From assembly GCF_000025625.1 (NCBI RefSeq), contig NC_013923.1, forward strand, positions 124,001-188,000: 64,000 bases of DNA, written 5' to 3'. Origin of the DNA: Natrialba magadii ATCC 43099. GTDB lineage: Archaea; Halobacteriota; Halobacteria; Halobacteriales; Natrialbaceae. The stretch's first letter is position 1; the number at the start of each line of letters is the position of its first letter. The notes below the pieces were generated by a model. It ran no database searches, was not told where the DNA came from, and worked only from the letters and a program-made list of their open reading frames with translations. Below are positions 1 through 7,851 of this stretch, in pieces. The position numbers were made by a program, and so were the translations under genes.

Positions 1-396
1 TGAGCGCAGCGAAACTCCGCGCGGTTCGCGAGTCCTTCGGTCTTATTTGGTGACGAGAATCGTTGATTCTCGACTTGCTAACGTGGTGAACGAGTGGGGT
101 AGGTTGGGGTAGGGTAGGGTAGGGAAGGGTCGTTCACATAGCCGAGTCAACTGACTGAGCCACATCAAACGTTCTTGTATTCCAATATGATGACCGTTAG
201 CTTCCTGTATTCCGTTTGTTTAAATACATATGGTGGTATTGGTAAATACCGTCAGTAACTGCTGAGGGCGCGGTGTCTGGTCATTCGCAGTTCTTCACAA
301 CAGTTATATTTGTGACTCCCAACGTTATGACTGACTTTCAGACAACTGCGCTGTGATCGCGACCGTCAGTCGAAATCTTCGGAGGCACGCACTACT
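1..396. other. Intergenic region with a G-run repeat
   Basis: I see no gene here. Positions 96-130 hold a run of GGGGT/GGGTA units on the plus strand, with at least six G-tracts of three or four bases, which could form a G-quadruplex. Positions about 233-248 contain a short inverted repeat, GGTATT-N4-AATACC, in an AT-rich stretch that may belong to the promoter of the next gene. The first bases may be the tail of a gene outside the window, which cannot be judged. Confidence 0.5.
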
Positions 397-1020
397 ATGT
401 ACGATTTCGCGGACGTCCAGCCGGACGCCACGATTGCTCCCGGGACCAACGTCCTCGTGACGGGTCCACCGCTCGCTGGGAAGCGACGACTGGCGCTTGA
501 CGTTCTCGCACAGGGGGCCGAACGAGGGGATGGATCGATCATTGTAACGACGAAGGACAATGCCGACACCATGCGATCCGGGTTTTCCGAGCGCATACAG
601 ACACCTGATCCGCCGCTTGGGATCGTCGATTGTGTTTCGAAACAACAATCGAACGCGACTGCTGACAGCGACCAGGTGTCATACGTCTCCTCGCCAAACG
701 ACATGACAGGCATTGGGATCACCGTGTCCGAGTACCTGCAAGCGTTCTACGAGAAGCGCGGACTCACCGAGAACCGGGTCATGCTACACTCGATTTCGAC
801 GTTGTTGATGTATTCAAACCTCGAGACTGTTTTCCGCTTCCTGCACGTTTTCACGGGCCGCATTCAGAGTGCGGACGGACTCGGCATCTACCTCATCGAT
901 TCTGCTGCACACGATGAACAGACTGTGAATACGCTCAAACAGTTGTTCGACGGTGTCGTCTCCGTCGAAACTGGTGACGATTCTGACCCGGCAGTCACGA
1001 TGACCGGACTCGCGTTGTAA
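397..1020 (+). CDS. RecA/KaiC-like P-loop ATPase, HTR-like haloarchaeal family
   Basis: A 207-residue protein with a Walker A motif GPPLAGKRR near residues 23-31, followed by a Walker-B-like hydrophobic stretch ending in LIDSAAHDE near residues 166-174. This arrangement, including an early TTKDNAD segment, resembles the short RAD55/KaiC-like ATPases (HTR-like proteins) common in haloarchaea, often found near signal-transduction genes. Its substrate is unknown. A GGAGG sequence lies about 12 bases before the ATG, so the mRNA may have a leader. It is monocistronic and converges on the next gene; an inverted-repeat element lies between their 3' ends. Confidence 0.72.
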   Translation: MYDFADVQPDATIAPGTNVLVTGPPLAGKRRLALDVLAQGAERGDGSIIVTTKDNADTMRSGFSERIQTPDPPLGIVDCVSKQQSNATADSDQVSYVSSPNDMTGIGITVSEYLQAFYEKRGLTENRVMLHSISTLLMYSNLETVFRFLHVFTGRIQSADGLGIYLIDSAAHDEQTVNTLKQLFDGVVSVETGDDSDPAVTMTGLAL

Positions 1021-1207
1021 GACTGTCTCCTGCCGACACTGTCGAAGGTGTCGCACACGCATCTACATCGCCCTCATGACTACCGCTTGCGACGGGTAAG
1101 TCGATGAGGATGGGGTCTCCATCACTCCCAGACCACCGGAAGACTGGTTGCTGACGATGTGCGTTGCGGAAGTCTCCCCCGTTCGGGGAGGGCGTCAATG
1201 AGTGGTA

Positions 1208-1293
1208 CTATAGTAACAACTGCAACTATTCACACACTGCTCGCCGAGCAGGCTGGCGATCAGGTGTGCAGTGACTTGCAGTGGCTACTATAG
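1208..1293. repeat. CTATAGTA inverted-repeat element, copy A
   Basis: An 86-bp imperfect inverted repeat. The left end reads CTATAGTAACAACTGCAACT; the right end, read on the other strand, starts CTATAGTAGCCACTGCAAG. The inner arms share CACAC...CTG words. It lies between two convergent genes and overlaps the last ten codons and the stop of the minus-strand aminotransferase. Related copies are at 13960, 29812, 52118 and 59702, with a half copy at 6291. No target-site duplication is obvious. Confidence 0.8.
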
Positions 1294-2597
1294 CCGAGGG
1301 ACTCGAGTGCCCGATCGAACGCGGTCGCAATCTGGTCGAGGTCCGACCCGGTCATCGGCGTCGAGAGGTTCCCCATTCCGCGCGGTGCGATGAAGACGCC
1401 TTCGCGGCGCATTTCGTGGAAGAGCTGTTCCGAGGCCGGATTGCCAGCCGACGATGACGCGAGGTCTCGGACCGGTTCGTCGGTGAAGTGGATCTGAAAC
1501 AGCGATCCCTCGCCGGTGATCGTGATCGGCTGGTCGGCGTCGTCGCCGATCTCCTGGAGCCGCGTGCGAAGATCGGCTCCCTGCTGGTTCAGCGTCTCGA
1601 TGGCGTCCGCGTCCAGTTCTCGAAGGGTTGCGACACCGCCAGCCATCGTCGCCGGATTCGCGTTGAACGTCCCGGAGTGATCGACGGAGCCTGTTTCGGG
1701 ATGGAACTGTGCCATCAGGTCGGCGCGGCCGCCGACGGCACCGACCGGAAGTCCGCCACCGATCAGCTTTCCGAACGCGGTCAGGTCCGGTTCGATCCCG
1801 CGGCGCTGCTGTGCGCCGCCGGGCGCGAGTCGGAACGACATCACCTCGTCGAAGATGAGCGGTGTGTCGGTTTCGGCGGTCAGATCCCGTGCCGTTTGCA
1901 GGAACTCGTCGGTGGCCGGAATCATGCCGCCGACGCCGAGGATCGGTTCGAGGATGAGACACGCGAGTTCGTCACCGACGGCCTCGAACGTCGCTTTCAG
2001 CTGTTCGGTGTCGTTGTACGAGACCGTCTGCACTCGCTGCTCGGCGGTCCGCGGAATCCCCGTGTGTTCCCGTCCATCGTCTGCGACGCCGACTTCGACG
2101 ACGTCGTGCGTGCCGTGGTAGCCGCCGGTGATCTTACAGATACGCTCGTTTTCGGTCCAGGCCATCGCAGCCCGAATCGCGTTCATCGTCGCTTCGGTGC
2201 CCGAATTACAGAACCGGACCTGCTCGACTGACGGGACGCGGCCGACGAGTTCCTCTGCGAGTGCAACCGCTGGCTCCGTCGGTGCTGCAACGCCGTTTCC
2301 TGCTCGGAACCGACTACAGACGTCGTCGACGACCGGCTCTGGCGCGTGACCGAGCACGCTTTGCGTGTAGTTGTTGAGCACGTCGAGGAGCGTCTCTCCG
2401 TCGACCGTCTCGAGTTGTGCACCGTGTGCGGATTCGACGTACGACGGATACGGACGGAAGTACGTCACCGAGCGCGTATCGCCGCCCGGCATTACGTTTC
2501 GCGCTCGCTCGGCGAGTTCCCGGGACCGCGGCGTCGATTCGACGTACGACTGTTCGAGTTCGTCGGACAGTGTCGTTTCCTCAGCGGGTGTCGTCAT
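1260..2597 (-). CDS. Class III aminotransferase, glutamate-1-semialdehyde aminomutase-like
   Basis: This 445-residue PLP enzyme has the fold-type I class III layout: the NSGTEA phosphate-binding loop (131-136), the cofactor aspartate in FDEV (Asp250) and the Schiff-base lysine in AFGKLIGGG (Lys277). The sequence is closest to GSA 2,1-aminomutases, but its place directly after a semialdehyde dehydrogenase gene (one-base gap) argues for a catabolic aminotransferase of beta- or omega-amino acids rather than haem synthesis. The last ten or so residues (ending CKSLHT) are encoded by the inverted-repeat element, so the native C-terminus was probably replaced. Its substrate is not determined by the sequence. 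Confidence 0.8.
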   Translation of the reverse strand: MTTPAEETTLSDELEQSYVESTPRSRELAERARNVMPGGDTRSVTYFRPYPSYVESAHGAQLETVDGETLLDVLNNYTQSVLGHAPEPVVDDVCSRFRAGNGVAAPTEPAVALAEELVGRVPSVEQVRFCNSGTEATMNAIRAAMAWTENERICKITGGYHGTHDVVEVGVADDGREHTGIPRTAEQRVQTVSYNDTEQLKATFEAVGDELACLILEPILGVGGMIPATDEFLQTARDLTAETDTPLIFDEVMSFRLAPGGAQQRRGIEPDLTAFGKLIGGGLPVGAVGGRADLMAQFHPETGSVDHSGTFNANPATMAGGVATLRELDADAIETLNQQGADLRTRLQEIGDDADQPITITGEGSLFQIHFTDEPVRDLASSSAGNPASEQLFHEMRREGVFIAPRGMGNLSTPMTGSDLDQIATAFDRALESLGYSSHCKSLHT

Positions 2598-2598
2598 A

Positions 2599-4080
2599 TT
2601 AGGCGTCAGGCCAGCGCTCGATGTAGATTGCTTTGTCCGTGTAGAACTGGATCATGTCCTCGCCCTGGGCGTGCAGGTCGCCGAAGAACGAGTCCTTCCA
2701 GCCGCCGAAGTGGAAGAAGGCCATCGGGGCCGACGTGCCGACGTTGACACCGATGTTCCCGATTTCGGCCTGGTGGCGGAACTTCTGGGCGTCAGCACCG
2801 CTGCCGGTGAACAGGCTCGCGGCGTTTCCGAACTGGCTCGCGTTCATGCGCTCGATCGCGGCGTCGACCGACTCGACGGCGTCGAGTGCGAGCACCGGAC
2901 CGAAGATTTCCTCCTGGGAGATGACCATGTCCTCGGTCACGTCACCGAAGACGGTCGGGCCGACGAAGTTCCCCTCCTCGTAACCGTCGACGTCGACGTC
3001 TCGACCGTCACGCAGCATCGTCGCACCCTCCTCGATACCGGTCTGGATGTAGTTGCGAACGGTCGTCTCGTGTTCTTCGCTGATGAGCGAGCCGATATCC
3101 GTTCCGTCGTCGAGTCCGTAGCCAACCGTCTGGGCTTCGGCTTCCGCGACGACGAGGTCGGCGAACTCGTCGTACACCGACTCTTCGACGAGGACGACAT
3201 CGTTCGCGAGACAGCGCTCGCCGGCACAGGCGCAGGCCGAGGAGACCGTCTTCTCGGCGGCGAACTCGAGGTCCGCCGTTTCGGTCACGACGATATGGTT
3301 CTTCGCGCCACCCTGGGCCTGGACGCGCTTGCCGTTCGCGGCCGCGCGTTCGTAGACGAGCTTTGCGATCGGGGTGGAACCGACGAACGAAATGCCTTCG
3401 ATCCCGTCGTGGTCGATCAGGTCGTTGACGGTGTCCTTGCCACCGTTGACGAGCTGGACGACGCCATCCGGGAAGCCGGCCTCGTCGATGAGCTCGAAGA
3501 GTTTCTGGGTGACCAGCGGGTCCTGCTCGCTCGGCTTGAGAATGAAACTGTTTCCGGTCGCGACCGCGTAGGGGAGGAACCACAGCGGGATCATGCCGGG
3601 GAAGTTAAACGGCGTAATCGCGGCGAACGTGCCGAGTGGCTTCCTGACTGCACTCTCGTCGATTTCGGGCGCGGCGTTCAGCAGCGTGCCGCTCTGCATC
3701 ATCGACGGAATGCCACAGGCGACTTCGACGTTCTCGATGCCGCGACGGAGTTCACCGCGCGCTTCTGCTCGCGTTTTCCCGTGATCCTGCACGAGGATCT
3801 CTGCGAGTTCGTCGAGGTTCTCCTCGAGGAGGGACTTCAGTTCGAACAGCGGCTGGATTCGCTCCTCGACGGGACGACCGGACCAGTCTTCGAACGCTTC
3901 GTTCGCCGTTCTGACGGCGTCGTCAACGTCGTTCGTCGAACTGAACGGAACCCGTCCCAGCTCCTCACCGGTTGTCGGGTTCGTCGTTACCAGTTCGTCG
4001 TCGCTCTCTGGTGTTACCCAGTCGCCGCCGACGTAGTTTCGAACCGTATCTGCCTTTCCTAACGAGTCGAGTTCGACCAT
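2599..4080 (-). CDS. mmsA: Methylmalonate-semialdehyde dehydrogenase (CoA-acylating)
   Basis: A 493-residue aldehyde dehydrogenase. MMSDH hallmarks are the segment TPFNFPGMIPLWFLPYA, the nucleotide loop FVGST, GGAKNH where other ALDHs keep a catalytic glutamate, and the nucleophile in CACAGERCLA. Family knowledge: it converts malonate or methylmalonate semialdehyde to acetyl- or propionyl-CoA, with CO2 release and NADH. The start at 4080 (MVELDS) is preferred over the ATG at 4089, because a TATA-like ATTTATTT box lies about 27 bases before it, the usual spacing for leaderless haloarchaeal mRNA. It heads an operon with the downstream aminotransferase and is divergent from another aminotransferase, consistent with beta-alanine or 3-aminoisobutyrate breakdown. 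Confidence 0.9.
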   Translation of the reverse strand: MVELDSLGKADTVRNYVGGDWVTPESDDELVTTNPTTGEELGRVPFSSTNDVDDAVRTANEAFEDWSGRPVEERIQPLFELKSLLEENLDELAEILVQDHGKTRAEARGELRRGIENVEVACGIPSMMQSGTLLNAAPEIDESAVRKPLGTFAAITPFNFPGMIPLWFLPYAVATGNSFILKPSEQDPLVTQKLFELIDEAGFPDGVVQLVNGGKDTVNDLIDHDGIEGISFVGSTPIAKLVYERAAANGKRVQAQGGAKNHIVVTETADLEFAAEKTVSSACACAGERCLANDVVLVEESVYDEFADLVVAEAEAQTVGYGLDDGTDIGSLISEEHETTVRNYIQTGIEEGATMLRDGRDVDVDGYEEGNFVGPTVFGDVTEDMVISQEEIFGPVLALDAVESVDAAIERMNASQFGNAASLFTGSGADAQKFRHQAEIGNIGVNVGTSAPMAFFHFGGWKDSFFGDLHAQGEDMIQFYTDKAIYIERWPDA

Positions 4081-4124
4081 GGAGGACATACCGCAAGGGC
4101 CGAAATAAATGCTTCGGAGAATAG

Positions 4125-4136
4125 GGAAATATTTCC
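4125..4136. promoter_or_regulatory. Palindrome GGAAATATTTCC between divergent promoters
   Basis: A perfect 12-base palindrome between the divergent mmsA and omega-aminotransferase genes. It sits just upstream of the minus-strand TATA-like box (about 4103-4111) and about 100 bases before the plus-strand TATA-like box (GATTAATG, about 4225-4232). A two-fold symmetric AT-rich site here could be an operator; the Lrp/AsnC gene at 5702 is a candidate regulator. This role is inference from position and symmetry. Confidence 0.4.
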
Positions 4137-4256
4137 AAATAGTGGTATGCTAATCGAATAGAGTTCTCCAATATGTGTTCTAATCAGGAATTATAAGGCG
4201 AATTCTTCTCTGGCGGGAAAGATTAATGCCTGATGCTTTCGTACCCTTGCGAAAGA

Positions 4257-5603
4257 ATGACGGACGACGATACGACAATGACTGCAGGCGACGAACGCAC
4301 CGATGTCGAACGTCTCGACAAGGAGTACGTCTTCGGCACGTGGTCCTACCAGAGCGAGGTCGATCCGACGGAAGTCGTCGGCGGCGAGGGCGTCCGCTTC
4401 CAGGATGCACACGGTAACGAGTGGATCGACTTTTCGGGTCAGCTCATGTGCTCGAACCTCGGCCATTCCGCAGACGGCGTCGCCGATGCCATCGCGGAGC
4501 AGGCCCACGAGGGTGCGTACTTCGCGCCCGGTTTCGCAACCGAAGCGCGCGCGAAACTCGGCGAGAAACTCGCCGAGGTAACGCCAGGTGACCTCTCGAA
4601 GACGTTCTTCTCGACCAGCGGCACCGAAGCCGTCGAAGCCGCGATCAAAATCGCGCGGATGTACACGGGTAAACAGAAGATCATCTCGCGCTATCGCTCC
4701 TACCACGGCGCGACGGCCGGCTCGATTAGCGTCACGGGCGATCCACGGCGACTCGCCGGCGAACCCGGCATCCCCGGGACGATCAAGGCACCCGACCCCT
4801 ACGCTTACGGCTCGACGCTCGATCCGATGGAGAGTCTCGAGTACATCGACGAGATGCTGATGCTCGAGGGCGACACTGTCGCAGCGATTCTCGTCGAACC
4901 GATCGTCGGCTCGAACGGGATTCTCGTTCCGCCAGAGGAGTACCTGCCGCGGCTCAAGGAGATTGCCCACGAGCACGACGCGCTGCTCATCTGTGACGAA
5001 GTGATGGCCGGCTTCGGTCGCACCGGCGAGTGGTTCGGCTGTGACGTCTTCGACGTCCAGCCGGACATCATGACGATGGCCAAGGGGCTCTCCGGCGCGT
5101 ACGCACCGCTTGGAGCGACGATCGTCACACCCGAGATCGCGGACCACTTCGAGGACGAACTGTTCTGTCACGGCCACACGTACGCCGGCCATCCGGTGGC
5201 CTGTGCGGCCGGACTCGCTGCAGTCGAGACCTACCAGGAGGAGAACCTCATCGAACACGCGAGCGAGGTCGGCTCCTATCTCGGCGACCGACTCGAGGAG
5301 CTCGCCGAAGCGCACCCGAGTGTCGGCGACACTCGCGGTGTCGGACTTTTCCGTGGCATCGAACTGACCCGCGATCCAGACGAGCGCGTGCCGTTCGGCA
5401 CCCGTGAGGACAAGATTTCGAAGGGGTCCACCGTCGTCGACGAGGTTGCGGCCGCCGCATCCGACGGTGGCGTCTACGTCGCGAACATGATCAACACGCT
5501 GATCATTGCGCCGCCATTGACGATCACCGAGGACGATATCGACGAGGCGGTTTCGGTTCTCGATGAGGCACTCGAGGTGTCGGACGCGGCGATGGATCGC
5601 TGA
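4257..5603 (+). CDS. Class III omega-amino acid aminotransferase
   Basis: A 448-residue PLP aminotransferase. Visible motifs are the STSGTEAVEAA phosphate loop (about 119-129), YHGATAGS, the cofactor aspartate in CDEVMAGFGRTGEW (Asp247) and the lysine in TMAKGLSGAY (Lys276). The GLSGAY context and overall pattern resemble pyruvate-dependent omega-aminotransferases (beta-alanine or taurine type). The ATG at 4257 lies about 28 bases after a TATA-like box, so it is chosen over an in-frame ATG at 4233. It is divergent from mmsA, whose product would consume the semialdehyde this enzyme forms from beta-alanine or 3-aminoisobutyrate. The substrate is inferred. Confidence 0.82.
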   Translation: MTDDDTTMTAGDERTDVERLDKEYVFGTWSYQSEVDPTEVVGGEGVRFQDAHGNEWIDFSGQLMCSNLGHSADGVADAIAEQAHEGAYFAPGFATEARAKLGEKLAEVTPGDLSKTFFSTSGTEAVEAAIKIARMYTGKQKIISRYRSYHGATAGSISVTGDPRRLAGEPGIPGTIKAPDPYAYGSTLDPMESLEYIDEMLMLEGDTVAAILVEPIVGSNGILVPPEEYLPRLKEIAHEHDALLICDEVMAGFGRTGEWFGCDVFDVQPDIMTMAKGLSGAYAPLGATIVTPEIADHFEDELFCHGHTYAGHPVACAAGLAAVETYQEENLIEHASEVGSYLGDRLEELAEAHPSVGDTRGVGLFRGIELTRDPDERVPFGTREDKISKGSTVVDEVAAAASDGGVYVANMINTLIIAPPLTITEDDIDEAVSVLDEALEVSDAAMDR

Positions 5604-5701
5604 GGCCGTGTGCCACGGGGCGTGACTGGGTAGTCCCGTCCGGTCGCACCACTCGTCGAAAGTAATGACCTTTAACTACAACCTCACCAAAGGATAGAAA
5701 A

Positions 5702-6196
5702 ATGGACGTTGACCTCGACGAAACGGATATCGAGATTTTGAAGCGCCTCGAGAAATCCGATGACAAGAATCTCGAGGAGCTTTCCGACGAGCTCGGGCTC
5801 TCGAAATCCGCAATTCACTACCGCGTGACGAATCTGAAACAGAGCGACGTGATCACCACAATCTCCGCGGACGTGGATCCACACGCGCTCGATCTCAATA
5901 TGCTCCTGTTTACGGAGGTAACCGTTTCCCACGAGAGTGGCTACGCCGAAGATGTCGGCGAGTCGCTCACCGAAATCGACGGCGTGAATCACGTGTACTA
6001 CATGATGGGCGACGTCGACTTCATCGTCATTTCGCGGGTGCAAAACCACGACCAGATGCACGTGCTGATCGACGATATTGTCGAGATCGAGGGCGTCAAC
6101 GAGACGTCTTCGCGGTTCGTGATTCAAGAACTCGAGACTGGTGGCCAACTCATCGAGAATATGTCTGAGGAGATGGTCGACAAGGTTGTCGAGTAG
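5702..6196 (+). CDS. Lrp/AsnC family transcriptional regulator
   Basis: A 164-residue protein with an N-terminal helix-turn-helix (ETDIEILKRLE... ELSDELGLSKSAIHYRV, about 7-41) and a C-terminal RAM/AsnC ligand-binding domain (about 60-150, with VYYMMGDVDFIV). This is the standard two-domain Lrp layout. A TATA-like CTTTAACT box about 28 bases upstream supports leaderless translation from the ATG. It stands 98 bases after the omega-aminotransferase, so local control of amino-acid catabolic genes, possibly sensing an amino acid, is likely but inferred. It converges with an M20 peptidase gene. Confidence 0.9.
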   Translation: MDVDLDETDIEILKRLEKSDDKNLEELSDELGLSKSAIHYRVTNLKQSDVITTISADVDPHALDLNMLLFTEVTVSHESGYAEDVGESLTEIDGVNHVYYMMGDVDFIVISRVQNHDQMHVLIDDIVEIEGVNETSSRFVIQELETGGQLIENMSEEMVDKVVE

Positions 6197-6290
6197 GGGT
6201 GAGCAAGCGTGAGCAGGCGAACGTACGGCCGTTCGCCGCTCGGTGTCTTTTTCTCACATCCGCTCACTGCTCACCGCTTACCTTGCGAAC

Positions 6291-6318
6291 AGGTGTGTAC
6301 TGACTGTCAGTGGCTACT
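6291..6318. repeat. Half copy of the CTATAGTA element (copy B)
   Basis: The 28 bases match the right arm of the dispersed element (AGGTGTGTACTGACTG, then TCAGTGGCTACT). No matching left arm is visible before it. Like the full copies it lies between convergent genes, here ending ten bases before the stop of the minus-strand M20 peptidase. It is probably a decayed copy. Confidence 0.55.
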
Positions 6319-6327
6319 CTCGTTTCG

Positions 6328-7491
6328 CTACTCTTCGTCCAGAAGTTCGCGAGCGCCAGCAAGCAATGCCTCCAGCCCGTCGACAGCAGCAGGGAGCGAC
6401 ACGTGTTCGTCGTACGTGTGTGCCTGCGTGAGATCACCCGGTCCCCAGGTGATCGCCTCTATTCCGTGGTCGTTGATGAAGTTCCGAACGTCGGTCGAAG
6501 CGCTCACTCCCCAGTCATCCGTCGGCACGTCAGCAACCGCCTTCGAATGCTTTCTAAACACCGATGCCAGGTGGCTGTCTGTCTCGATCGCGGCTGATTC
6601 GTACGTCCGGGTCCGTTCCCACGTCGTCTCGATATCGTGCGCTTCGGATACCGTCTCGAGTACGTCCTCGATTTCGGCGTCGATCTCTTCGATGGTCTCG
6701 TCCGGCAAGAAGCGCCGATCGATCGTGATCACCGCTTCTTCGGGAACGACGTTCTCTTTCGTTCCTGCCTCGATCATTGTCACCGTCGAATACGCCTGTC
6801 CGACGAGGTCGTCTTCTCGTTCACGCACGGTTGCATCGTATTCGTTGAGGGCGTCGAGTACCGGCTGTGCGTTGCGAATCGCGTTCGTGCCCTGGTCGGG
6901 ACGACTCGCGTGTGAGGGGTCTCCGTTCACGCGGATTTCGTACCATGCGAGTCCCTTCTCGCTCGTCCCCGTTTGCATCGCTGTTGGTTCGAGGACAACG
7001 CCGTAGTCGCCGTCGTAGCCACGATCGAGCAGCGTCTTGGTTCCTGGCTCGGCGGTTTCCTCGCCAATTGCCGCATGGAACACGACTGAGCCATCGAGTT
7101 CACCGGCCTCGATTTCGTCTGCCAGCTGTGCTGTTGCGAGCATACCGATCGCAACACCGGTCTTCATATCGACGCTTCCCCGGCCGTACAACGAGTCGTC
7201 GACGACGGTCGGCACGTAGGGGTCTGTCGACCAGTGGTCGGTGTCGCCCGCCGGGACGACATCGATGTGTCCGTTGAGAACGAGTGCTGGATCGCCGTCA
7301 CCGACTTTTACGCCGACCTGTGGCCGATCCGCGTACGGCTCTTCGACGAGTTCGGCTTCGATACCCCGGTCGGCGAACCAGTCAACGATGTATTCTGCAC
7401 ACGCCTGTTCGTTCCCCGGCGGATTCTCTGTTTCAATTGCAACGAGGTCTGCGACGAGCGATTCGACGTTCTCGCGCCGATCTTGTGACAT
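6328..7491 (-). CDS. M20 metallopeptidase, ArgE/DapE type
   Basis: About 387 residues with the M20 zinc motifs: HIDVVPAG (first metal histidine), GRGSVDMKTG (bridging aspartate) and GEETAEPGTK (catalytic and metal glutamates). A dimerisation-domain segment DPSHASRPDQGTNA follows. Family members deacylate N-acyl amino acids such as acetylornithine or succinyl-diaminopimelate, or cleave dipeptides. The start MSQDRRENV at 7491 is chosen because the eight codons before it look unconserved. It is monocistronic, between an Lrp gene and an oxidase operon, and its substrate cannot be read from the sequence. Confidence 0.85.
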   Translation of the reverse strand: MSQDRRENVESLVADLVAIETENPPGNEQACAEYIVDWFADRGIEAELVEEPYADRPQVGVKVGDGDPALVLNGHIDVVPAGDTDHWSTDPYVPTVVDDSLYGRGSVDMKTGVAIGMLATAQLADEIEAGELDGSVVFHAAIGEETAEPGTKTLLDRGYDGDYGVVLEPTAMQTGTSEKGLAWYEIRVNGDPSHASRPDQGTNAIRNAQPVLDALNEYDATVREREDDLVGQAYSTVTMIEAGTKENVVPEEAVITIDRRFLPDETIEEIDAEIEDVLETVSEAHDIETTWERTRTYESAAIETDSHLASVFRKHSKAVADVPTDDWGVSASTDVRNFINDHGIEAITWGPGDLTQAHTYDEHVSLPAAVDGLEALLAGARELLDEE

Positions 7492-7651
7492 ACGTTGCCA
7501 AATACCATTTCCCAATAAAGAGTTTTTGGTGGTGGTGAACGTAGTCCTACAATAGTTCTCTAGAATGGGATTGAGACTCTTACTCTATTTCACTCGCGAA
7601 CTCTATCCAAAATAACGACGGAATCTGCGGAGTGTTGTTCCGTTCGGAACG

Positions 7652-7849
7652 CTACTCCGTCGCCTGGGGCGTCCCCTCCTGGGGCCACAGTGCCCAGACG
7701 AGAATCAACACAATCAGCCCGATGCTGAGGACAACGGACTCGAGTACGGTGAGTTCGACGTTGACCCACGCAAGCACTGTCCGAAGCTCGACGATGAGTG
7801 GTGCGGTGAACGCGATGACGATGAGCAACGCGCCCTTCGAGATCCGCAC
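7652..7849 (-). CDS. cbaC: Small membrane subunit of ba3 oxidase (CbaC-like)
   Basis: A 65-residue protein starting with GTG two bases after the cbaA stop codon. It has two hydrophobic helices (LLIVIAFTAPLIVELRTVL and VVLSIGLIVLILVWALW) and a short polar tail. The same small protein with the shared VIELRTVLA core follows cbaA in the second oxidase cluster at 63546, which confirms that this short frame is real. The position matches the fourth gene of the cbaDBAC operon described in Natronomonas pharaonis. Its exact role in the complex is not known. Confidence 0.75.
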   Translation of the reverse strand: MRISKGALLIVIAFTAPLIVELRTVLAWVNVELTVLESVVLSIGLIVLILVWALWPQEGTPQATE

Positions 7850-7851
7850 TC

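Noticed and set aside
2371-4062. Plus-strand open frame of over 560 codons
   Set aside because: It mirrors mmsA on the opposite strand, has no recognisable domain and results from high GC at third positions.
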